From Chlorobiota bacterium (GTDB lineage Bacteria > Bacteroidota > Ignavibacteria > OLB7), in contig JAEUSP010000019.1 in NCBI GenBank assembly GCA_016788565.1, positions 1 through 64,000 of the forward strand: a stretch of DNA of 64,000 nt, in the 5' to 3' direction. This document shows positions 1-8,028 of the stretch, piece after piece (position 1 is the stretch's first letter; each line of letters starts with the position of its first letter). The notes under the pieces are model-generated. The model saw only the letters and a list, made by a program, of their open reading frames with translations. It was not told the origin of the DNA and did not search any database. A program made the position numbers and the translations under genes.

Positions 1-132
1 CCGGAGAACATCTCGTTGCTGAAGAGTTGGGTGTTGTCATTGTTCCGCATCAAGGGGTATGATTCGATCAAGAATGCAACGATCACCTTCGCCAACAGAA
101 TCTCCTGCCTCCATCAACTTGTGATAACTTAA
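1..132 (+). CDS. C-terminal fragment of an open frame cut by the window edge, possibly a transposase
   Basis: Frame 1 is open from the first base to a TAA at 130-132 and encodes 43 residues (starting PENISLLKSW). The pattern of a hydrophobic helix, then a Gly-Tyr-x-Ser-Ile-Lys turn, then a second helix resembles the C-terminal tail of some DDE transposases, but this rests on general resemblance only. The start lies outside the window. It could equally be the end of an unrelated gene. No inverted repeat that would mark the end of an insertion sequence was seen in the following 200 bases. Confidence 0.35.
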   Translation, partial: PENISLLKSWVLSLFRIKGYDSIKNATITFANRISCLHQLVIT

Positions 133-335
133 CAGCCCTGCGACCTGTCGGGGCGATGACGACGGGGCGGCATCGTTTCAGCTAACGTCTTCTGATGCTC
201 GCAGACCAAGTGGTTTCGAGTATCGCTTCAACCCAACAAAGCCAACGATTGTCGGCGACGCTCACTCGCGGGATACTCAACTTCTAACGCTCCATTTTCA
301 ACTTCCCGCTTCCAACTTCCCTATCTTGCAGCACC
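133..335. other. Intergenic stretch
   Basis: About 200 bases between the partial frame and the first complete gene. The last 15 bases hold a TATCTTGC element (322-329). Nothing else was recognised. Confidence 0.4.
322..329 (+). promoter_or_regulatory. Candidate -7 promoter element TATCTTGC
   Basis: Degenerate match to the Bacteroidota -7 element TAnnTTTG. It lies only six bases before the ATG at 336, so a transcript starting about 12 bases after the first T would be leaderless or nearly so. Confidence 0.25.
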
Positions 336-1751
336 ATGAAGCACACCGTCTCCGAACAAGCCCTTGCATTAGTTGAAAAACGGGTTCCTGGATTGGGGGG
401 CAAGCTAACCCCACAGGATGCCGCCACTGCCACCGGAGTCACCGTAGATGAAGCCCGCGACGCGCTGGCGCGATTGATGGAGTTGTACATCACCCGCGTC
501 ACCCACGACGACCAGGGGAACTTGCAGTTTGCCTTCGAGCTGCCGCTGCGCCAGCGGGGAAGCAAAACCGCAAAAGAACGCTGGGCCGCAATCAGGGGGA
601 AACTGTGGCGCGGGTTCAAAATCTTCTTCAAGATTTGGATTGGCCTGATGGTCATCGTCTATTTTGCAGTGATGCTGCTGGTGCTGCTTGCGCTGGTGAT
701 CGCACAAAGCTCCGCATCCAGCGACCGCGACGACAACCGAAGCAGCAACAGCGGCGGCGGAATGATTGCCGGATTGTTCCGCGTGTTGTTTGAAGGCTTG
801 GCGTGGTCCATGTGGGCACGCCCCAGCTATGCCGGCTACGCCTTCGATGACCACGGCTACCGCTACCGCACCGTACAAGCACCACGCGGCGCAAAGGACC
901 CCAAAAAGAAATCGTTCATCATTGCCATTTACGACCTTGCGCTTGGGCCAGAACGTGCGCCGTCGGACCCGCTGGAGAACGAACGTGAGGTTGCGGCGTT
1001 TCTGCGGGCCGAGCGTGGCGTGCTGACCCCGGCAGAAATCGTTGCCCTTTCCGGCGGGACCATCGCCGATGCCGAGGAGCGAATGGCCGATTATCTTGTT
1101 CGATTCGACGGCGAGCCAACCATCACCGACGAAGGCGCGGTGGTGGGTGAGTTCGATAGCTTCATCGGCGGAACGGCAACAAAGGATGCCGACGCAAAAG
1201 TGGTGAACTACTGGGATGAGTTCGAGGCTCCCTACGAACACAGCGGGAACTCATCCGGGCGGAATGGGATCATCGTTGCAATGGTGGTGTTCACCGCAAT
1301 CATGGGGGGATATTTGCTGGCTGGCGGGCTGGCGGCGTTTGGCCACTCCCTCCCCTTTTTCCGAACCGGTGCAGCCAAGTTTTTGCTGGGATATTTGCCG
1401 GTAGCGTTTTCGGTCATCTACCTGCTGGTCGCGCTGCTTCGGTGGCCCGGGGTGCGCCGCCGCGAAGGTGAACGATTGGAGCGGAACCGGAAGAAAAAAG
1501 TGATGCGGGCAATCTTCCAGGGAAGGTTTTGGAACGCCACCGCCGACCAAGTCTATTTCACCCTGGTCTCCCTGGGCGATAAGGAACTGAACCGCGACGC
1601 GGTGGCAACAATTCTGGGAACGTTGGTGTTAGAGCTTGGTGGAAGCGTTGAGCTGGGTGAAAACGGCGAAGGAATCTACAGCTTTGCACGGCTGCAACGG
1701 GAGTTTGAAGCCGCCGGAAGTATGCGAAACAGCAGAAGGATAGGGGGCTAA
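336..1751 (+). CDS. Membrane protein of unknown function with duplicated soluble module
   Basis: 471 residues, family not recognised. Hydrophobic segments are visible at about residues 98-123, 311-333 and 346-368. Soluble stretches at about 23-70 and 230-275 resemble each other: both begin Leu-Thr-Pro, then an Ala-rich helix, a Gly-x-Thr turn and a second helix (LTPQDAATATGV against LTPAEIVALSGG). A weaker third copy may lie at about 415-460. The spacing of helix, turn, helix and strand would suit a small winged-helix fold, but that is a guess. A Ser/Asp/Asn/Gly-rich linker (125-142) follows the first membrane helix. The next gene starts four bases after its stop, so the two are probably co-transcribed. 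Confidence 0.75.
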   Translation: MKHTVSEQALALVEKRVPGLGGKLTPQDAATATGVTVDEARDALARLMELYITRVTHDDQGNLQFAFELPLRQRGSKTAKERWAAIRGKLWRGFKIFFKIWIGLMVIVYFAVMLLVLLALVIAQSSASSDRDDNRSSNSGGGMIAGLFRVLFEGLAWSMWARPSYAGYAFDDHGYRYRTVQAPRGAKDPKKKSFIIAIYDLALGPERAPSDPLENEREVAAFLRAERGVLTPAEIVALSGGTIADAEERMADYLVRFDGEPTITDEGAVVGEFDSFIGGTATKDADAKVVNYWDEFEAPYEHSGNSSGRNGIIVAMVVFTAIMGGYLLAGGLAAFGHSLPFFRTGAAKFLLGYLPVAFSVIYLLVALLRWPGVRRREGERLERNRKKKVMRAIFQGRFWNATADQVYFTLVSLGDKELNRDAVATILGTLVLELGGSVELGENGEGIYSFARLQREFEAAGSMRNSRRIGG

Positions 1752-1755
1752 TGCC

Positions 1756-2247
1756 GTGGCCACTTTGGAACAACGCGCCCACGCTATCAAGCTGCTTCTT
1801 ACCGATGTTGATGGCGTGCTCACCGATGGCGGAGTCTTTTATGGCCCCGAGGGTGAGGTGATGAAGCAGTTCAACATCCGCGACGGAATGGCGGTGGAAC
1901 GGCTGCGGGCGGTGGGGATTGATGTTGGCATTATCACCGGCGAGCTTTCGCAATCGGTGGTGCGGCGTGCCGAGAAATTGAAGATTGAGTTACTCTATCT
2001 GGGGTGCAAGGATAAGCCCGAAGCATTGCGCCAAATTCTGATCCAACGCCAGCTTGCCCCGGAAGAAATTGCCTACATTGGCGACGATGTGAACGACCAA
2101 GCAATCATGGGGATGGTCGGCGTATCCGCCGCCCCAAGCGACGCGCTTCCGCAGATAGTAGCCATTGCCGATTACTTCTGCAGCCGTGCTGGCGGCCACG
2201 GGGCGTTTCGGGAGTTTGCGGAGTTTTTGATTGCTGCGGCTGACTAA
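1756..2247 (+). CDS. kdsC: KdsC-like HAD phosphatase (KDO 8-phosphate phosphatase)
   Basis: 163 residues. HAD motif I is LTDVDGVLTDG with the nucleophile and acid/base Asp at residues 17 and 19, followed by the family-typical FYGPEGE and FNIRDGMAVERL stretches. The second conserved acidic motif is GDDVND. In this family the enzyme hydrolyses 3-deoxy-D-manno-octulosonate 8-phosphate in the KDO pathway for lipid A core synthesis, as a cytosolic tetramer. The length is normal for KdsC. The start is GTG; the ATG at 1751 is in another frame. No other kds gene is nearby. A related sugar-phosphate phosphatase is the main alternative. Confidence 0.9.
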   Translation: MATLEQRAHAIKLLLTDVDGVLTDGGVFYGPEGEVMKQFNIRDGMAVERLRAVGIDVGIITGELSQSVVRRAEKLKIELLYLGCKDKPEALRQILIQRQLAPEEIAYIGDDVNDQAIMGMVGVSAAPSDALPQIVAIADYFCSRAGGHGAFREFAEFLIAAAD

Positions 2248-2377
2248 GTAAAGCACGACCCGATCAACCTTCTTCCTGGTGGATCATCACAAGCTGCCCA
2301 AAAGGAAATCTTCGCCGCTGCCGTGCGTCGTGGCGTAACCAGCACCGAACCATTTGCTGATTTTACACAACTCACAC

Positions 2378-3289
2378 ATGACCTTCCGCTTTTTCACTGG
2401 CTTCGCGCTCTTCTGCATTCTTTGGATTGCCGCCGCCGCTGTCCCGTCAATGCTTGTTGCGCAGGGAATCGAGCAGGACCCGCCAGCACCAGCCGACACA
2501 GAGTTCACCCCGGATTGGGACTGGTCGGCAGAACAGTTTACGGCCACCGAGATCATGTACACCTTTGGCGGGCAAAAACGGTGGAAGGATAAAAGCTGGA
2601 ATCTGGCTTTTGACGTTGTTGCCACCGCCAACGGCCAGGAGGTGGAACGCCACAGCTACCAATGGAATCGCACAACAAACCAATGCATTGCTTCCGGGAA
2701 AACGCCCGACGGTCGCCCCTGGTTGGTGAACTTCAGCGACGTAACGACGCACACCGGAACGGCCACCGTTGGCGGCAAACCAGTGCTGAAGCGGGAGCTT
2801 CCGGAGATTCTTAGAACGACCGCCCTAGAATTTAACGACGACCTGCGCGGGATACTTCTCCCCTTTTTCTTGCTTGATTCCGGTGTGGTGCTGACGATGG
2901 GACCCGACACCACTCTACCAGGTGAAAACAAAGCGGACGGCGGACCCGGTGAGGGCATGATGGGGCAGATGCAAGGCAGTGGCGGTGGCCCCAACCCGGC
3001 AGGAAGATCAGGGCAAACCTCCATACTGATTGCCGAGTTCACCCGCGACTCACTTCAGCCTTCCATCTACACCCTCTTCCTTGATAGTAGCCGGGAGATC
3101 AAAGCGGTGGAATCGGAGCGGGGGGACAAGAAGAAATTTTTGTGGTGGGATAAGGTCAAACGGTTTGGCGACATCCGATTGCGCATCGCCACACGCCGCC
3201 AAACGCTTGACCGCAGCGTGACCATCCAGTACGAAAATATCCAGGTGGGGAAGTTCGAGCTGAAAGCCCCACCAGAAAGCACCGAGTAA
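2378..3289 (+). CDS. Secreted protein of unknown function
   Basis: 303 residues from the ATG at 2378, chosen because it gives a clean signal peptide (MTFRFFTGFALFCILW followed by an Ala-rich end, cleavage near residue 28-30). An in-frame ATG at 2354 would only add eight polar residues. The mature part is rich in beta-type sequence and contains a Gly/Met-rich stretch near residue 190 (GEGMMGQMQGSGGG). No family recognised. It converges on the VWA gene with only eight bases between the stops. Probably periplasmic or outer-membrane associated. Confidence 0.7.
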   Translation: MTFRFFTGFALFCILWIAAAAVPSMLVAQGIEQDPPAPADTEFTPDWDWSAEQFTATEIMYTFGGQKRWKDKSWNLAFDVVATANGQEVERHSYQWNRTTNQCIASGKTPDGRPWLVNFSDVTTHTGTATVGGKPVLKRELPEILRTTALEFNDDLRGILLPFFLLDSGVVLTMGPDTTLPGENKADGGPGEGMMGQMQGSGGGPNPAGRSGQTSILIAEFTRDSLQPSIYTLFLDSSREIKAVESERGDKKKFLWWDKVKRFGDIRLRIATRRQTLDRSVTIQYENIQVGKFELKAPPESTE

Positions 3290-3297
3290 GCAATCGG

Positions 3298-4404
3298 CTA
3301 CCGCGAAATGAACTTCTTCCGGCGGTTGCGGATGTAATCCACGAACACCGTTTCGCCCAGTTGGTTCAGCCCGGAGTAGTAAGCACGGCCACGGTTGGCT
3401 TTGGTGAGCTCCTCCACAAAATTCACCAAGTAGGGGTCGCGCGCAACCATGAAGGTGCTGATCGTGATCCCTTCGCGACGGCACGCCACCGCTTCATCCA
3501 ACGTTTTATTGACGATTCGGGGATCCAACCCGAACGAGTTTTTGTAGAGCCTTCCCGAATCCTCGAACATGGCCGAGGGCTTGCCGTCAGTCACCATAAA
3601 AATCTGCCGATTGCCGCTCCCTTTCCGTTTCAGCAACTGCCGCGCAAGCTGCAACCCGGCGCGGGTGTTGGTGTGGAACGGCCCCACGGTCACGAACGGA
3701 ATCTCATGGACGTTCACTTCGCGAGCTTCGTCGCCGAACAGCACCACGTGCAGCCGATCCTTCGGATAACGGGTCATCACCAGCTCGCTTAAGGCCAACG
3801 CCACTTGCTTGGCCGGAGTGATCCGATCCTCGCCGTACAGCACCATCGAGTGGGAAATATCCAACATCAGCACCGTGCTGACGCTGGTGGTGTGCTCCAT
3901 CTCATGCACCCTGATGTCCTCCTCCTCCAGCCGGAATTGCTCCAGATCACTCTCCCGTTTCAACGCATTGCTCAGTGTGCTGGTGGGGTCAATCTGGCTG
4001 GCGTGGTCGCCAAATAGGTAGTTCCGCAAATCCCCTGCCGGCTCAACGCCGGCACCGATGTGTGGCGTGGTATGTTCCCCCGGCCCAGTTTTTTTCAGTG
4101 AGGTAAAAATCTCCCGCAGTGCATCTTGCCGGATGCGCTGGCCGCCCCGCGCCGTCAGGTCGAAATCGTTATTCCCTTCGCCGTCACGTATCAGCCCTTG
4201 CTCCTTCAGGCGGTCAATAAACTCCTGCATCGTCATCTTCCCCAGAATGCCGTACCGCTCGTCAAGCTGGCTCATCCAGTTCAAGGCTTCGTCAACATCG
4301 CCGCCGGTCTGCATCAGCAAGTAGCTGAACAGCCGCAGCAACTGCTCCTGGCGGTCGTCGTCCTGCTGCTGCTGGGGAATCCATTGGGAATAGCGAGTTA
4401 GCAT
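3298..4404 (-). CDS. VWA-domain protein
   Basis: 368 residues. The C-terminal half is a von Willebrand factor A domain with the metal-binding MIDAS motif DISHS at residues 182-186, preceded by a hydrophobic strand and followed later by MVTDGKPS. The N-terminal 170 residues are charged and helical, without signal peptide or membrane segment, so a cytoplasmic protein is likely. Stand-alone VWA proteins of this kind commonly work with a MoxR-type AAA ATPase; no such ATPase is in the window. A MITE-like element lies directly upstream (4503-4618) and may have separated the gene from, or supplied, its promoter. Confidence 0.85.
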   Translation of the reverse strand: MLTRYSQWIPQQQQDDDRQEQLLRLFSYLLMQTGGDVDEALNWMSQLDERYGILGKMTMQEFIDRLKEQGLIRDGEGNNDFDLTARGGQRIRQDALREIFTSLKKTGPGEHTTPHIGAGVEPAGDLRNYLFGDHASQIDPTSTLSNALKRESDLEQFRLEEEDIRVHEMEHTTSVSTVLMLDISHSMVLYGEDRITPAKQVALALSELVMTRYPKDRLHVVLFGDEAREVNVHEIPFVTVGPFHTNTRAGLQLARQLLKRKGSGNRQIFMVTDGKPSAMFEDSGRLYKNSFGLDPRIVNKTLDEAVACRREGITISTFMVARDPYLVNFVEELTKANRGRAYYSGLNQLGETVFVDYIRNRRKKFISR

Positions 4405-4455
4405 GGCGGGTTAAACGAACCGGGAAGTGAGATTATTGGAGCAGGGGGAACCGCA

Positions 4456-4471
4456 GGCTCAGCATGAGCGG
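4456..4471. repeat. Short repeat GGCTCAGCATGAGCGG, copy 1
   Basis: The same 16 bases occur at 10223-10238. The core GCTCANNATGAGC is palindromic. It lies just outside the MITE-like element. Confidence 0.5.
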
Positions 4472-4502
4472 GGGGGCCAGATTCGGTGGCTGATGCACAT
4501 GA

Positions 4503-4618
4503 TATACTCCAAACAGAGTGGTTTGCGAAAAACGTAATCACTGTCATTCCCGCGAAAGCGGGAATCCATACCACACCTGGCTGAGTAGAATTTCGCAAAC
4601 CAATTTGCGCCGAGTATA
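4503..4618 (+). mobile_element. MITE-like element, copy A (116 bp)
   Basis: A 116-bp unit with imperfect terminal inverted repeats of 28 bp (22 of 28 positions match; outer TATACTC and inner TGGTTTGCGAAA are exact). The centre holds the hairpin ATTCCCGC-GAAA-GCGGGAAT. A second copy lies inverted at 48617-48752, with four substitutions over the 116 shared positions plus a 20-bp insertion. It has no room for a coding gene. Both ends carry TA, which would fit a TA target-site duplication as made by IS630/Tc1-mariner-type transposases, but no transposase is present here. Confidence 0.85.
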
Positions 4619-4648
4619 GATGATCCCAAAGATTTCCAAGTTTCTGGA

Positions 4649-5263
4649 TCACCACATTGCCGAAGCCAACACCAGCCGCAAAATCTCCTGCATGGTCTGG
4701 GGGGCTGCTGGCTCGCCATCGCTGAAGGTGAGGTTGGTGATGGCGCACTCGTACAGGTGGGTCGTGGTGAAGAAGACTGCCACGCGGGTGAGTGTAGCGG
4801 TGTCATCGGTGGAGTAGGCGTAGGTTGCAAACCGGCGTTTCCCAAGCTCAAGCTCTTCCACGAATCCCACCATCGTGGCTTTTGATTGGCTCCCTTTCCA
4901 ACGCCGCTGGAAGCTGGCCTCGGCAAGTCCTTTCAGCCCGTTGGCATCGTAGGCGGCGCGAACACTGTTGTCCACCGGGATTTCCCCCATCACCAGCGAC
5001 ATGGTGTAGCCCGGGTTGCACGCCACGCTGAAGACTTGTGGGGTCTGCAGTTGCTCAACATCCATCGTCACCCACCCGGCCGGAATCCGCACAGTCATAT
5101 CCCCCCCGGGCGAGTGAACAAGGTCGGCAGAAAGCTGCACAATGGGGGGGGCCACTGCAACGGTATCAACAGGCTTCACCACCTGCTTCGGCGAAGGGCA
5201 TCCGCCAAACAGCAGCGCGCAAGCAAGCAGAAGAAGTAGGAAGGAGCGAGGGAACAACGGCAT
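4649..5263 (-). CDS. Lipoprotein of unknown function
   Basis: 204 residues from the ATG at 5263, which gives a lipoprotein signal peptide (hydrophobic run, lipobox LFGGC, lipidated Cys22). Earlier in-frame starts would put the signal peptide in the middle of the protein. The mature part has a proline-rich linker and then an alpha/beta region that contains RIPAGWVTMDVE and a long strand pair; it resembles in outline small periplasmic domains that follow an amphipathic strand, but no family was recognised. The gene lies 67 bases after the DUF1684 lipoprotein gene on the same strand, so the two may form an operon. Confidence 0.75.
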   Translation of the reverse strand: MPLFPRSFLLLLLACALLFGGCPSPKQVVKPVDTVAVAPPIVQLSADLVHSPGGDMTVRIPAGWVTMDVEQLQTPQVFSVACNPGYTMSLVMGEIPVDNSVRAAYDANGLKGLAEASFQRRWKGSQSKATMVGFVEELELGKRRFATYAYSTDDTATLTRVAVFFTTTHLYECAITNLTFSDGEPAAPQTMQEILRLVLASAMW

Positions 5264-5330
5264 AGCAAGGTACGGTGAGTTCAACTCAGTGATCTTCAGT
5301 TCGGTGAGTGTTTGTTTGGTGAGCGTTCGT

Positions 5331-6041
5331 TCAGTGCTCGTCAGTTTCGGAAACCCGCTCACCCGCGCGAATCGGGACAGCAAGGAAATTTTCGCGCGGG
5401 ACCACCGGGCAGGAGTACTCTGGGTTGTAGGCACAATATGGGTTGTAGGCAAGGTTGAAATCAATCATGTAGTTGGCCGATGACCCGGGCTGGACGGTGA
5501 GGTCAATGTAGCGTCCGGCTCCGTAGGTTTCGGTTCCGTTGGTTGCGTCCTTGAACGGAAGGAACAGATGCTGGGGGTGGTCTGCCGACTGATACGCCGT
5601 CAGGGCACACTCCTTCCCATCAACGGTGAAATGGAGTTGGCCGTAGCGAAGCATTGGCCGTGGCTGGCCTGTGGTGGTCATCAAGTTCACCGGCTCGGGG
5701 TTCGGGAATTGCTGCAAACGCGCCGCCACCCAGAACTGGGTTGCAGCAGGGTAGTACAGCAACCCCCGGAACCGCGCCCGAACCCGCTCGGTCAGCGGCG
5801 ATGATTCGCGTTGGCGGAAGCCGCTATCTTTTTCGGCGCGGTACCGCTCCAATCCGGGAACGTCGTACTGGTTGCTCATCGGTTGCTGTGTGGTTCCGGC
5901 ATCGGCGGCCACCTTTTGCGAATCCTTCCCGGCTACGCTGTTTTTTGGGGAGGGTGATGTCCCCTTTTCCCCGCAACCAACAGCAACCACCCCCAGGGCG
6001 ATAGCGGCTGCAATCCAACAGCACAGAAACGCGAGTCGCAT
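5331..6041 (-). CDS. DUF1684 lipoprotein
   Basis: 236 residues from the ATG at 6041, giving a lipoprotein signal with Cys23 (VAVGC). The C-terminal half matches the DUF1684 family: an aromatic and Gly-rich strand region, then the signature DFNLAYNPYCAYNPEYSCP and PRENFL near the end. The function of the family is not established. The gene is divergent from the CHRD protein gene and upstream of another lipoprotein gene on the same strand. The long in-frame extension to 6473 was rejected because it would bury the signal peptide and run into the divergent promoter region. Confidence 0.85.
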   Translation of the reverse strand: MRLAFLCCWIAAAIALGVVAVGCGEKGTSPSPKNSVAGKDSQKVAADAGTTQQPMSNQYDVPGLERYRAEKDSGFRQRESSPLTERVRARFRGLLYYPAATQFWVAARLQQFPNPEPVNLMTTTGQPRPMLRYGQLHFTVDGKECALTAYQSADHPQHLFLPFKDATNGTETYGAGRYIDLTVQPGSSANYMIDFNLAYNPYCAYNPEYSCPVVPRENFLAVPIRAGERVSETDEH

Positions 6042-6291
6042 CGGTTGATCTGTCGGTTGATATGAAAGTTGATTTTGGTTCACTGGTTGCGCCGTCACAA
6101 GAAGGGTGGCCAACTTACTGAAAGTTCCTCTACTGATTTCCCTGGCTTCGCGCACAAGCTGTAGATGAGCCAAGAACGCCCGGCTACCAACCGCAAAATT
6201 CCGAAACCTCCCGATGTGGAGATGTGTTATCTTCTGCCCGCTACTTCCCTGCTCAGTTTCCAACCAACTTTTATCCTTGGAGAATATCTGC

Positions 6292-7779
6292 ATGACGAAA
6301 CGCACAATCTGCGCAGGCTGGTTCCGCCGCCTGCTTCCTTTTGTGATGTTGCTGTGTGGCCTTGCGCTAACGGCAACCGCACAACAAGCCTTTGTGATAA
6401 CCCACAAGGCCATACTGACGGGGGAGAACGAGGTCCCCGCCACCGACAGCAAAGGGTTTGGCATTGCCATCATGAAGGTGGATTATGCCGCCATGACCAT
6501 GGAGTACCGGATCAGCATCACGAACGTGGGGGAGGCGGTAACAGGGGCGCATTTCCACCTTGGCGCAAACGACAGCACCGGCCCGGTTGTGCACCCAATC
6601 ACCTGGGCTTCCGATGCCCAAACCGTCACCGGAACATGGCAGATAACCGAGGGGCAGATATTGGAGCTTAACACGGCGAATATCTATCTGAACATTCACA
6701 CGGCCACCCATCCCACCGGCGCAATCCGTGGCCAAGTAGAGTGGATTGCTAACGGGGGAGCCTTGATGAATGGGACCTATGAAGTCCCCCAAGTGGTGAC
6801 AAGCGGGCAGGGTATCGCTGCGATGTTCATCAACCCAACCGAACGCACGGCAACGTATGCCGCGTTTTGGCAAAATTTAAGCGGCTTTACCGCCACGGCG
6901 AATTTTCACCGTGGCTCAGTGGGGCAAATCGGCCCAGTGGTAGAACCGATGACCGTACCGTTCGCGTTTGTAGCTAACGGAATATGGAGCGACCTAACCG
7001 ACCAAGAACTGAATGACCTTGCCAGCGGCAACATCTACATTAACGTCCAGACCGCAGCTCACCCAAGCGGTGAGATTCGCGGGCAAGTGCAAGTATTCGA
7101 GACCTACGGCGTGGCACTATCGCCGCAGAATGAATCCCCCGCTGTCACCGGATCGAACGGCATGGGAACCGGCATTGTTGGCGTTGTTCACGAAGTCAAC
7201 GGCAGCTACAGTGTGGTTGGTGATTTTGTTCTTCACGGGACAACAGGCCCCATCACCATGGCGCATTTCCACCGGGGAGGGGAAGGGAACAACGGCCAAG
7301 TAATCAGCGCGCTGGCCCAGAACGACACCACCCCCGGCCACTGGGAAGCACCAGCCGGATTGGTCTTTGAAGCTGCCGACATGGAGCGGCTACGGACTGG
7401 CCGCGTGTATGCTAACTTCCACACCGCTGCAAACGGCGGCGGCGAGCTTCGCGGGCAACTGATTGGGGCCGTCAACAACTTCTACCCAGGCCCCGCCAGC
7501 AATGCTCCGCAGGAAATGGAGTTGGGAACCAACGCCACACTTTCAGCAATTGTGGATCGCAGCAGCGGCCAACTACAATTCCGCATTGCTGGCAACCAGC
7601 AAGCCACCGGCGCAAAGGTCCGCCTGTTCAACGCGCTGGGCCAGCAGGTTGGCGTAACCACCGTTGAGGGTGATGTTGCCAGGATACCGCTGGACCAACT
7701 TCCCGGCGGGGCGTACTTTGCCCGGCTTGAGCTTGCAAATCAAGTGATGGGGGTTTGCAACGTGGCGGTAGCATGGTAG
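6292..7779 (+). CDS. Triple-CHRD secreted protein with T9SS sorting domain
   Basis: 495 residues from the ATG at 6292, which has a purine-rich stretch (GGAGA) about 10 bases upstream and yields a signal peptide ending near TATAQQ. Three CHRD domains follow, each ending in a Gly-x-Ile/Leu-Arg-Gly-Gln strand (GAIRGQVEW, GEIRGQVQVF, GELRGQLIGA) and each with the conserved HFHxG motif. The last 75 residues form a Por-type sorting domain (LFNALGQQVG, then GGAYFARLE). CHRD domains are named from chordin; their bacterial role is unknown. The sorting domain implies export across the outer membrane by T9SS and surface attachment or release. Confidence 0.9.
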   Translation: MTKRTICAGWFRRLLPFVMLLCGLALTATAQQAFVITHKAILTGENEVPATDSKGFGIAIMKVDYAAMTMEYRISITNVGEAVTGAHFHLGANDSTGPVVHPITWASDAQTVTGTWQITEGQILELNTANIYLNIHTATHPTGAIRGQVEWIANGGALMNGTYEVPQVVTSGQGIAAMFINPTERTATYAAFWQNLSGFTATANFHRGSVGQIGPVVEPMTVPFAFVANGIWSDLTDQELNDLASGNIYINVQTAAHPSGEIRGQVQVFETYGVALSPQNESPAVTGSNGMGTGIVGVVHEVNGSYSVVGDFVLHGTTGPITMAHFHRGGEGNNGQVISALAQNDTTPGHWEAPAGLVFEAADMERLRTGRVYANFHTAANGGGELRGQLIGAVNNFYPGPASNAPQEMELGTNATLSAIVDRSSGQLQFRIAGNQQATGAKVRLFNALGQQVGVTTVEGDVARIPLDQLPGGAYFARLELANQVMGVCNVAVAW

Positions 7780-7841
7780 GTCAGGGAATTATCACAGGCT
7801 AAAGACCTGCGCCTACCATCCCTAACGGGATGATGCTTCGA

Positions 7842-7880
7842 AAGCCTGCTGGGCGGTGATCCAGCAGGCTTCTTTTTTTC
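7842..7880 (+). terminator. Rho-independent terminator
   Basis: Perfect 11-bp stem (AAGCCTGCTGG at 7842-7852 with CCAGCAGGCTT at 7861-7871), 8-base loop, followed by a run of seven T. It ends the CHRD gene. Confidence 0.9.
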
Positions 7881-8028
7881 TTGCTGCCCCCAAACTTCCA
7901 CCATCTGCACCGATCCCGATGCCGTATTTTGTGGGGCGATTTGCTGGCACAGGCCGCAGCGATTGCTTCCGCCCGCCAGCGTCATTTTCAATGCTTCCCC
8001 GCAAAGTTTTTACCAGCAAGTTTTTAGC

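Noticed and set aside
405-1241. 278-codon minus-strand frame opposite the first membrane protein
   Set aside because: It is a shadow of the plus-strand gene: His/Gln/Arg-rich, no domain, no promoter or start context.
4398-4926. Minus-strand frames running through the MITE-like element
   Set aside because: They read across inverted repeats and the end of a lipoprotein gene; the encoded RFRGND-type wording is a known by-product of such repeats.
5264-5272. TACCTTGC as promoter of the lipoprotein gene at 5263
   Set aside because: It ends one base before the start codon, so transcription would begin inside the gene.
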